A DNA stretch of 64,000 bases, from positions 16,678,001 to 16,742,000 of the forward strand of contig NC_046677.1 in the NCBI RefSeq assembly GCF_003369915.1. The letters are read 5' to 3'. The stretch is from Drosophila miranda. Its lineage: Eukaryota > Arthropoda > Insecta > Diptera > Drosophilidae. The translations under genes were made by a program, and so were the position numbers. Shown one piece after another: positions 22,604 to 31,555 of the stretch. The notes beneath the pieces were generated by a model that saw only the letters and a program-made list of their open reading frames with translations, was not told the DNA's origin and did not search any database. The first letter of the stretch is position 1; each line of letters opens with the position of its first letter.

Positions 22604-24756
22604 TGTAGTGTACCAGAGTTTAAATATATATATATGTTAACAGATATATAGGCCCTCGGTATCAGCAGATGACCATGACTGACTTAAGGACGGCGTACAA
22701 ATAGGGTTGGTCGTGTGCACTCTTGCTAGGCTCGGGTCTAGCTCGCCGGATGGTCGGGGTTCTTCCTCGCCTAATTGTACTATCGTACTCCACTACATTT
22801 AATTAGTGCACTTTACGGGAACTATAAGTGATTATATAAAACAAAGGAAACTGAAATACTGATAGCGCCGACACGCCAAAAAAAAAGCCCTACTGAACCA
22901 TTTCTATTTAGAGAGAACCTAGGTGTTGATTGTCCCTCTCTTCTGTACCCTCCCTACCATGACATTGCGTTCGAGTTCTTGCATTGTCCCTTGATCAATC
23001 CTTTACTAAGGTTTACCACATTTTATAAGATCCTGGCACGGATACTCGACAGGCCATTTTTATGATTTTAAAGATTCATTTCAATCCAAAAAGATTCATA
23101 TTTTAATATAATGTGAGACTTCAATTTCAATATTCATTACGTTGCAGTTGTAGAAACACAACAATTGACTTAGCTTCTAATTTGTGGGTAATATTTCCTT
23201 AATCCTAATTATCATATAAGTTTAGTTATAAATTCATTATTTTAAAGCATGAAAACATTAGGGTATAGATATATATATATATATAAACGAGAGAATAAGA
23301 ATCGAAATCGTAAACAAAAGCTAGATCAGACTGGGGTGCATTATACCCACTGAGCAGACGGGTTTGAATCATTATACACTGTATGCATATCTACACTTTC
23401 AAGTTAATAGGCTCTTTTGACCAAACTACTTTTTGCTGTACATAATTACTCACTCCGGCGTTATTGTCTTACGCTGATCGTTGGGCCCAATGATGTCGTA
23501 GATGTTGACCGCAGCTGTTTAAAATATGGAAATCATAAATATATAATGCATACAATACAATTACGCTACAAACACCGTCGCATAGTCATCAGTCAGTTGT
23601 TTTGGTTTTCATAATACAGACAGAAATTTAATTGTTATGCTCTATCGCGAAAATTGAACCAAAAGGTAGCAAACGAAGACAATTTAGTGTGCATATGCAC
23701 ATATGTATGTAGGTATGTACGCGCGTAACATCAAAGAGGGGTGTTAATAAAGTTTCAGTTACATTACGTTAAACTGCTGATGTTTATGCGTTGGAACTTG
23801 ATAATGAATTAAATGTAAATTGGACAAAACTCGATCATGTGCTGCTGCTTTGTAGACTGTTGACCGCCTGAAGTTGGTTAGAGGTCAACAGGTGCGATGT
23901 ATATGGTTCCGGGCCGTACTGACGAATCTTCCGCCAAGCTTGTATTTAGTTATTTATGTCTGAGCAGCACTAAATATTCTTGGCGATTAAGGCTGATCTG
24001 TTCCACTTGGATCTTTGGAGATTCCGACTTGGTGGCAATATAAGGTCCAGAAAAGATGAGTTATGGATGGAGTTGGAGAAACCTCGACAACTGTTCGCCT
24101 AAGCCAGCTCCCAGGGTAGTCTTCTCGAGACTATACCGCGATGGGGCAGCTTAGGTACACCTCCCTGCAACATAGGTTATGTCAGCACGTGCACGGCACT
24201 AATATGAAAACATACCTCTTTTCCCAAATATATCTGCACTAAATTCTTGTCATTCACTGACCACTGAACTGTACGGCACTTGTAACTATATGCTTCCAGC
24301 ATATATTTGTGGAAATATATATATTTTCCGGATAGCACTATATATATGTGTGTGCAATATGTATGTTGCTCGCACTCGGAAATTATCACGTCTTTACAGA
24401 TCGATCAACTTTCTTATATTGTTCAAAGCAGTAATAGACGATGGACTGAGTAGCCAGTGCAGCAGAGCTTTTGAGCTTTTTACTAACTGTGCAATCGTAT
24501 GATCCAGAACATTCGCAGCAGCATAAAACGATCGTCTAATGCACAGCATAGCTTAACTGTGCAATCGTACGATTGCCGTCTATGCTTCCCACTGTCCGTC
24601 GCTTGTATGTGTTCGTGGGCGTTCGGACTTAAGAGCGGCTAAGGCTTTGATCCAACCTTAAGAGCGGCTAAAGCTTGATCGTTCGAAATATCACTAGGGG
24701 GTCTCACGAGACGAAAGAAGATAACCAATTCCCTATATTTTGTGCTGGCTACTACA
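22604..24756 (-). repeat. 5' LTR of element A
   Basis: 2153 bp, identical to 5703-7855 wherever compared. It contains the conserved block at 22722-22773 and TTGGGCCCAA at 23481-23490, and is flanked by the atat duplication. Confidence 0.93.
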
Positions 24757-25848
24757 ATATCCATTGGACTATGCTTGGGATCATACCCCATCTTAGCCCA
24801 ATAGCTTTTTTGCATGTGTAGAGTGCAGTCATTGCCATCTTCACTCTGTCTTTGACATTCAGGATCCAGCTAAGCTTCTTGTCAATTACCAACCCTAAGT
24901 AACTGGCACTGTCGCTAAAGGAGAGCCTGCATCCTTGTAGTATTGGAGGGTTGAGGGGCGGGACCTTGTATTTATTTGTGAATAGTACGAGTTCCGTTTT
25001 TGAGGGATTTACTCCCAGACCGCGCAATTCTGTCCAATCCGACAGTTGCGCTAGCTTTGTGGACATTAAGTCGCACAGTGTTTGGGGGTATTTCCCCGAG
25101 AAGATAATCGCAACGTCGTCCGCATAGGCCACGACTTTGCAGCCCACCCCCCTTCTAGGTCACATAGAATCTTGTTGACTGCTATGTTCCACAGAAGAGG
25201 AGACAGGACACCACCTTGCGGGGTGCCTCTGTTGACATACCTTGACTGGGCGGACGATCCCATCGATGATGTCACCGTCCTGCATGTGAGCAATTGATCA
25301 ATGAGCATCACCAAGTGACGGTCCACCCCCAGGTCAGTCAGGGCTTCTGTAATGGCGCCGGGTACAACGTTGTTGAAAGCTCCCTCAATATCGAGAAAGG
25401 CTATGAGTGAGTACTCTTTGTGATGCAGAGATTTCTCTACCGCTGAGATCACTTCATGAAGAGCCGTTTCCGTGGATTTTCCTTTCCGGTAGGCATGCTG
25501 TGCGCCTGACAGCAACTGAGGGTGTATAGTTGTCCTCAGTTGCAGCCCAACGAGTCTCTCAAAGGTTTTGAGGAGGAAGGACGATAGGCTGATTGGTCTA
25601 AAGTCTTTTGCAGCTGAGTGCGAGGCTTTCCCAGCTTTGGGAATGAAGACTATCTCTGCCTTAAGCCATGTTCGCGGGATTGTACCCACAGCCAGTATCT
25701 TCCTGAAGAAACCTTGTAGCCAGTTGATGGCCGTATCCCCGGCCTTCTGAAGTTGGGCCGGGATTACCTGGTCTGGGCCTGGCGATTTGAACGGGTTGAA
25801 GCTGTTTATTGCCCAGCTTATGTTACGTTTTGTGAGGATGTGATCCAT
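24757..25848 (-). pseudogene. LINE ORF2 reverse transcriptase, frameshifted
   Basis: 25848-25140 carries fingers and palm (NPFKSPGPDQV, FRPISLSS, FLDIEGAF with the first catalytic Asp, RGTPQGGVLSPLLWN). 25147-24757 carries, in another frame, AYADDVAII (the YADD catalytic box), then NPSKTELV and LGLVIDKKLSW. The frames overlap near 25140, so a single indel separates the catalytic residues. It makes LINE cDNA by target-primed reverse transcription in intact relatives. Confidence 0.9.
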
Positions 25849-25954
25849 CGAGGTTACCGGTCCCTCTCCTGGAAGATGTACCGTCTCGCTAGTAGAATGT
25901 GCAGGGACTCCTCACTGGAGTTAGTCCACGTGCCGTCATTCCTTTTAAGATACC

Positions 25955-27919
25955 CTACCGAGGGGTTAGTTTTTGAGAGAATCTTGCGAAGCCTTGCGGC
26001 CTCTGACGTTTCCTCAATTTCCGAGCAAAAGAGGCCCTTTTTGCTTTCCTTGTTTCCTTTTTATATAGTGACAGACTGATTTTGTAGTCTTCCCAGTGGC
26101 TCTCCTCGTTCGCGCTTTTGGCCCTGTTGAAGAGGGTCCTGCAGCTTTTACGTAGGATGTCTATTTGTTTTGACCACCAGGGGGGTTTCTTTTTCCCCCT
26201 AGGTTTGCTAGAGGGGCATGCTGCCGCGAAGGCTTTGTTGCATGCTTCTGTGAACCTGTTCACTAGGCGATCTAGGTCGTCTTTTGTGTCAGGGCATGAT
26301 GGTGCTTTGGAGGGGAGTAAGTCCTCCAGGGCTGTGCTATATTTTTCCCAGTTGGCTTTCCTGGGATTAATATAGTCCTTAGATTTCGGACACTCGAGGG
26401 ATAGTGTGGTCTCGATGTATCTGTGGTCAGAGAAAGAGTGGTCATCAAGGACTTGCCAACTCTTGACTATGTCTAACAGGTTGGAAGACACTAGGGTGAT
26501 GTCAATAACCTCCTGTCGATTTTTAATTATAAAAGTGGGGTCGTTGCCCCGATTACAAATAAATAGATTTGAGTTAAGGATGAATCTGAAAAGTGACTCA
26601 CCCCTTACATTTGTGTTCGAGCTCCCCCATTGAGTGTGGTGAGCGTTGGCATCGCAACCTATTAATAGGTCTATGTCCGACCTCTCGCTGTCGCTGGCTA
26701 GTTTGCGAACAAGGTCGTTGGGAGGATCGTTTCCCTCATGGGCCATGTAGGACGACATCAGCCTTAGATGTGTCCCTTTCAGCTCTAGGCTTGCCGCCGT
26801 GTTGTCGCTATCGCTATAATTATGGAGCAGAAAGATATTAAGGTTCTTTCTGGCGAGAATGCAGGTGCGGGTTTTACCTTCATGTTGAGCTACAATTATC
26901 TTGTACTTCTTCGACCCTAGTCCACAAACCTTGTCTCCCACTATCCAAGGTTCCTGGATCAGGGCTACGTCTGCTCCGCTCTCTTCGAGGCGGAGTATAA
27001 GAGCAACGGATGCTCGACTGGCTTGTCGACAGGACGTGCCCCGGCCGCCGCCGGGTCCAGGCTGCTTTTCCAGCAGCTCGAAGCAGCGGTCGGCCAGTGC
27101 CGCTTCCACCCACTTCCACTGGTTTCTAGGTATCCGGGAGTCCGCGCTGCCTTTGTCCAGGACGCCAATCAGCGTCCTTTCTCTGGCAATCTGCGCGAAT
27201 GATGTGTTAGGCAGCACTCTGGAGCGCTTTGGTGTCGGCCCCGGAGTCTCTTGCGAGCGCTGCTTTTTTGGCTGAGGGGCTTCCTTCTTCGGTGCTTCCT
27301 TGCCAAAGTTCGGCAGCACCTTCGAGGACCACTCAACCTTCTTTATCCATTTTTCCGTCGGGCTGGAAATCTGGCTTGCGTTCTGCCGACGGAGTATATT
27401 GCCAGCACTCCTTCTATCGGCATATGTAAAAGATTTGGCTTGGACACTAGTAGATGGTGACTCATCACCCGCCACTTTACCAGCAGGCAGAGCAGCCGCA
27501 GGATTGCATAGCCACTCTGCCAAGGTATCGGTTTTGGGAGCCAATTCACCACCCACCCCGACACCGGGATGGGACCCCTTTGGCCTCTCCCTAGCATCTT
27601 CCGCCGCGCAGGTTTTCCCTGCTGATTTGCGGGTCGGGCCAGGCCTTTGGGCCGCTGCCTTCCCCTGTTTGGGATTGCTCCCTGTTGGCATTTGGGGAGT
27701 GCCAGACTCATTTTGTTTGTTTTTAAATTCTTCCATTCTTTTCCCACGAGCTGCAGAGAAGGGGTACGGTCCGTCCGGGCAGAGATCCACGTTTCTCGGA
27801 TAAGGCATACTTAGAACAGGGGGCTGACAAGTCCCTGAGCTCTCCGTTAACGACTGGGCTAGTTTTATATACCGGGCCCCAGCCAGGCTGACTCTCGGCA
27901 CGGGTCGAATAACACTCAT
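25955..27919 (-). pseudogene. LINE ORF1 N-terminus fused to APE endonuclease, ends by frameshift
   Basis: Starts at an ATG (27917-27919). About 300 residues are a basic, Pro-rich ORF1-like region. It then runs directly into an APE-type endonuclease: LIQEPW, GCDANAHHTQWGSS, IDITLVSS and SDHRYI. Usual LOA/I-type LINEs keep these in separate ORFs with CCHC knuckles at the ORF1 end; here the knuckles and the ORF2 start are missing, so an internal deletion made a fusion. A frameshift near 26020 stops it; the RT-linker frame continues separately to 25848. All three array copies share this structure. Confidence 0.85.
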
Positions 27920-28220
27920 AGTCCGGCCGGTGTGAGCTGAATGTGGGGGTTGGGATGTGGGTAGGTAGTGTGTGAGCTACTTATACGAGGCGGCACCACA
28001 AGCGCATCGTCAGTGTTGCTACTTCGCGAACACCCGCTGGCTGTCCGGGGCTGCTTATTTTCGGTACTCTCCCTAGGGATGTCCGATTATTCGCAGCTGA
28101 CCTACCTATATGACCTGTATATAGGTAGGTCGTTCGCTATCCGCAACCTGCGACCCGTCCGGTGGCCTCAGCTAGGCTCCCTTTGAGCCACCTCACGAGC
28201 TCATCAGACCAGAAATTTTA
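27920..28220 (-). promoter_or_regulatory. LINE 5' UTR with strong hairpin
   Basis: GC-richer than its surroundings. It holds a perfect 12-bp inverted repeat (28100-28111 with 28119-28130, stem acctacctatat, 7-base loop), also present at 34441-34471 and 40678-40708. LINE 5' UTRs usually contain the internal promoter; the hairpin's role is unknown. Confidence 0.55.
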
Positions 28221-29535
28221 TTGTAAGACCCTCTATAACTTTCTGAATGTTTAATTTTCCAGCGATCGTTGGGATTACAGTTACTCTGTCGAATATTTGC
28301 ATATTAAAAGATATATTGTTGATAGATTGTTGGGTCAAATATATTATAGATCTATTTTGTATTTAATCAGCTGAATATTATAAAATTGTAGTGTTTTTTA
28401 AAAGTATTGTATGTGTCTTTCAGTGATTTAATTTCGTTTGTTTTTATTCTCTCAAAAAGTTGACAATGATTTATTGCATTTTTTCAGGCGTCGTCTAGAA
28501 AACAAAAACTCAAGCACAGCATCATCAATTTTAATAAAATCTTCTTTGTCTTTCCTTCGGTTTCAGAATCACATGTGCATATGTGCATTTTCAACTTTAC
28601 GAAAAGCGAAATAGTTTTCTTAGGTCGACATCCAATTTTTATGGGAAGCTGTAAAAAAGTACTTAATTTTAAATCTTTTTATATTCCTCTTTAAAAACAA
28701 ATGTAGTTAAACGACATATGGGGAAAACGAAGTCTAAGAACTATCAAAAACTGAAGCCAGAGTGTAGCCAATAAAACCTAATACCGGATGTTCGCTGCAA
28801 AACGCCCTCTAAGTACATTTCATGTTATATTATTATGTCGTTGAAGTTACATAAAATTATTTTAAGCTAACTATAAAAAACTATGGTAATTCCAACCAGC
28901 AGCAGTCGAGGAGGTCACAAGAACTAGTCCTTCTTATCCCGTTCCAAAAACCCATAACTGACCATTAACTTGCGGTGCGCAGAGCTGTTTGTGCAATTGC
29001 ATTAGGGAATTTTATAAAAATATATATCTACAGCATAGAATATTTATTACATTTTTGTTTACCATGCAGCGGGTGTGAATAAATGTTAAAGCCGTCGTTG
29101 CCTGCTGTGCGAGATTTATTCTCTCTTTAACAATTTATGTGGCCTTAATAATTTACTACAAGAGAAAGTATTTCAACGAAAGCTTTTCAGATATGATGTT
29201 ATCATTGTGGCAGCTTCAAAGCCAAGTGTCTTCTCTGCTTATTGCTTCAGAGCCTAGAAATTGATCCACTTAGACTCTAGCCATTTCCGTTGGCGTATGT
29301 GCTACGTCCCTGCTGTTTTTTTATAGCGCCCGACTGACTGCTTACTGCCACACATCTATGTATACATTTATTAGCATAGGCCGCTTTCAGGCCGCTCTAC
29401 TGCACCACATCCTCTACACCTAATGATGCAGAAATGTAAAACAACTGTGTCCGTTTCCAACCCATTTCCCCTCTCATGTGGAGTCGAGCAGACAGAAACT
29501 CCGATATAGAGATTTTGTTATTCTACGCGACGAAA
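28221..29535. repeat. Unit 1 spacer, diverged copy of parts of 48043-50640
   Basis: 28221-28690 aligns with 48048-48540 (shared 'ctgaatgtttaattttccag', 'gatagattgttggg'/'gacagattgttggg'). About 28895-29535 aligns with about 50050-50640 (shared 'gtgtcttctctgcttattgc', 'ctacgtccctgctgtttttt'). The 1.5 kb lying between them at 48-50 kb is replaced here by about 200 bases. The two sets differ visibly (roughly 10-15% by eye). No gene seen. Confidence 0.75.
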
Positions 29536-29660
29536 GAGTATATTTATACCCGATAGTCGAAGAGTATAGGGGTATATTAGATTTGTGGTGGAACTTTATG
29601 TGTGTAACACCCAGAAGGAAGCGTTTTCGACCCCCTTGATCAGCATCAATAGCTGTAGTG
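29536..29660 (+). repeat. DINE-1-like fragment in unit 1 spacer
   Basis: 'tatacccgatagtcgaagagtat' style start, then 'gtgtgtaacacccagaagg' and 'gatcagcatcaatagc', as in the DINE-1-like element at 940-1727 but in the opposite orientation. It is absent at the matching place near 50635. Units 2 and 3 carry it at about 35881-36003 and 42120-42242. Confidence 0.65.
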
Positions 29661-30312
29661 GCCAGTGCACAAACACAAGATTAAATTCCCTGATATAAGA
29701 TTCAAAATAAGCGCACAGCTATATTAATTCCAACATCGGCTGTGCCCTTAGGCCGACAGCGACGGTGGTCACGCTGATTTCTGGGCAAACGCTGATTTCA
29801 GAGCTCTTGGTCATTTTGTACCCATTATCCTCCACACCGCCTGAGTTGCCCAGAAGCTCTACCGACTCTTGGTTAACAATGAGGATCATCTGGTGTCTTT
29901 GTCCAGCAGCCTCCTAAACTTTGGCCAGCATCCAATTGTCTGTAGAAAGGTTGCAAGCCTGCAGAATCATCTCTGCCAGTGCCACGTACGTCTTGGCATA
30001 TTCCTTCACCTCTCACCGGGCTTTCAGGGATATGTGCAGCGAGTTATCCTCGTCCAAGGACAACACACAGGAGTACGTGCAATGCTTTATTCAGGGTATC
30101 AATATACCATGCCTCATGTGCAGAGGAGTTTCCTTGTCATGTGATGTGTGCTTTGGACTGGTATCTGTGTAAATGTGGCTCCGAGTCGATCGTAGATGCA
30201 CATTTCCGACAGACAATGAACTGTGCATTTACGACAACGATCTCGAGAGGATCTTGGAGGTGTATACTAGTATAACTGTGTGGCGTTTTTGTGGGAGCTT
30301 GAAGTGGGGCGT
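29661..30312 (-). pseudogene. Decayed exon-like stretch downstream of eIF4E copy 1
   Basis: On the minus strand, about 30040-29770 reads as protein-like text broken by stops (for example KTYVALAEMILQAC, and in the next frame GQRHQMILIVNQESVELLG). I do not recognise the parent gene. Units 2 and 3 have lost about 106 bases of it. The rest of the stretch, up to the eIF4E stop codon, includes its 3' UTR. Confidence 0.3.
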
Positions 30313-31321
30313 TTACAACTTATACATTGCATTAAAATTAGATCCATGCTGGACAATGGCATCCTTGTGTGCCTGGTACTGTATCTCAACGTTGGTCAAT
30401 TTTAGCAGTCCCTTTAACTGCTGGCCCAGGTACAGCACAGCCTGAGCATTAGCCGAGTTTTTGGTCCAGAGAGCTGTAATGAAAATATAATTTATCATCC
30501 AGAATTCATCATCCGCCACGAGTGCCACGATTACTACTCACACAACTTGTTGGCCTTCTTGCGCAGATTGATGACAACGCCGTTGATCTCATTCGAGTGT
30601 TGGAAGCACTCGCCAATGCTGCACAAAAGCTGAAGAGCGACCATAATGAGAGGGGCACATAAGCGCTAGGGTGAAATACGAAAACTTACCAAATCCTGCC
30701 ACAATTTGTCATTCATGGCCTTGGTGTTTTTGTCCAACATTATAATCCAACGGCCGCCATCTTTGTTAATATCATCCTCCCACATGGGACTGTAAGAAGC
30801 CGACGTTAAATACCACCAAAGACACTGCAGATGTGTGAAAAACTTACCGCACTCCCTGCTTGAATACCATATAATCGTTGAAGTCGCTTAGCTGAGATGG
30901 TGGCTTGATAAAATAGTACACCCTAGCAATTGGTTAAGTTTCAATCAATTTAGGAAACAATATCCGGAAAAAATTACATGCAAATGTGTTTATTTAATTA
31001 TTTCTACTCGGTGGAATTTTCCATCGAAGTGGCCTTATGTAAAAATGTGTGAAAGCATTTTATAGATAGAAAAAAAACTCACGTAAAGAAATCTTCAACC
31101 GTATTGAAGCTCGTCACTTCATTAAGCATATCACTCCAGTCCTTTGAGCGATCATTCTCCCAATGCCACACCGTCCAGGTGTGCTCCAGAGGATGCTTTA
31201 TAAGCATATCATAGTGCAGGAGGTTCCTCACTTCATTGGACGAAGTCTTCAACTCAAGCTCCTCGCCCGATATGGGCATGTGCCCGCCCATTGCAGAACC
31301 ATCGTAGCCCGTATTCACCAT
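30313..31321 (-). CDS. eIF4E-family cap-binding protein, copy 1 (5 exons)
   Basis: Exons 31321-31083, 30922-30848, 30789-30690, 30629-30542 and 30473-30313 join to 663 bases, 220 residues. All introns are GT-AG (donors GTGAGT, GTAAGT, GTAAGT, GTGAGT). The start is the first ATG after an in-frame stop. Cap-stacking W62 (SKDW), W108 with E109 (MWED) and W170 (SLWTK) are present, as are HPLEHTW, GGRW and the HKD...GSN tail. It binds the mRNA 5' cap for translation initiation or repression. The dorsal Trp used to bind eIF4G/4E-BP (human W73) is F79. VYYFIKPP suggests the fly eIF4E-4/5/7 subgroup rather than eIF4E1. The LINE of unit 2 lies about 235 bases upstream, in the same orientation. Confidence 0.93.
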
Positions 31322-31555
31322 CTCAATATATTGTGTTCTGTTCTTTTTCTTTTTTACAGTTTCTTTGTAAGTTATTTTTTCCCGAGTTTTTATTTTTTCT
31401 ACCAAGCTCTCGGCACTTATGGAGTTTTGTGTTGTACAGCTGTATATTTAGATATGACAAAAGTCGTCGCCTTCTTTATATTTTTTCCGATGCTGAAAGT
31501 ATCGAGAGACGACAAGGACAAGTAACCATAGAGTTGTAGGCTACTCAGATCCTCA

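Larger units (their letters stand above)
5703..24756 (-). mobile_element. LTR retrotransposon A (Gypsy group, Osvaldo/Ulysses-like), interrupted by element B
   Basis: The ends are direct repeats of 2153 bp starting TGTAGTG and ending ACTACA, flanked by atat. The order from the right is 5' LTR, an 18-base PBS matching the 3' end of tRNA-Lys(CUU), leader, gag, pol, stem-loop, 3' LTR. There is no env frame. Element B sits inside pol between 9156 and 18261; removing B and one TSD copy keeps the pol frame. A is defective: gag has a nonsense codon and a 17-base deletion near 21130-21145, and pol has a TAA at 8951-8953. Long LTRs plus tRNA-Lys priming recall Ulysses of D. virilis; the clade is inferred from recall. 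Confidence 0.92.
24757..28220 (-). mobile_element. LOA-like LINE, 5' part (right of the LTR insertion)
   Basis: Contains the 5' UTR, ORF1 N-terminal region, endonuclease and reverse transcriptase, continuing at 5702 to the left. Several frames are broken, so the copy is dead. 25186-28220 is the LINE part of tandem unit 1; about 430 bases separate the duplication breakpoint from element A. The 5' end is set near 28220, where similarity to 48050 begins. Confidence 0.88.
25186..31555 (-). repeat. Tandem array unit 1
   Basis: 6370 bp: LINE piece (25186-28220), spacer (28221-30312), eIF4E gene and about 230 bases of its 5' flank. Relative to units 2 and 3 it keeps 29 bases at about 25384-25412 and about 106 bases near 29829-29940. 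The junction to unit 2 at 31551-31556 shows the resident flank 'cagatcc', three added bases 'tca' and the LINE sequence 'gttccacag'. Confidence 0.93.

Noticed and set aside
26118..27803. Many plus-strand frames over the LINE (and repeats at 32459-34066, 38694-40378)
   Set aside because: They lie antisense to ORF1/APE codons, have no domain and exist only because the LINE is GC-rich.
31322..31405. N-terminal extension of eIF4E (28 residues, Lys-rich)
   Set aside because: The frame there begins at TTG after an in-frame stop and has no ATG; the first ATG is at 31321.
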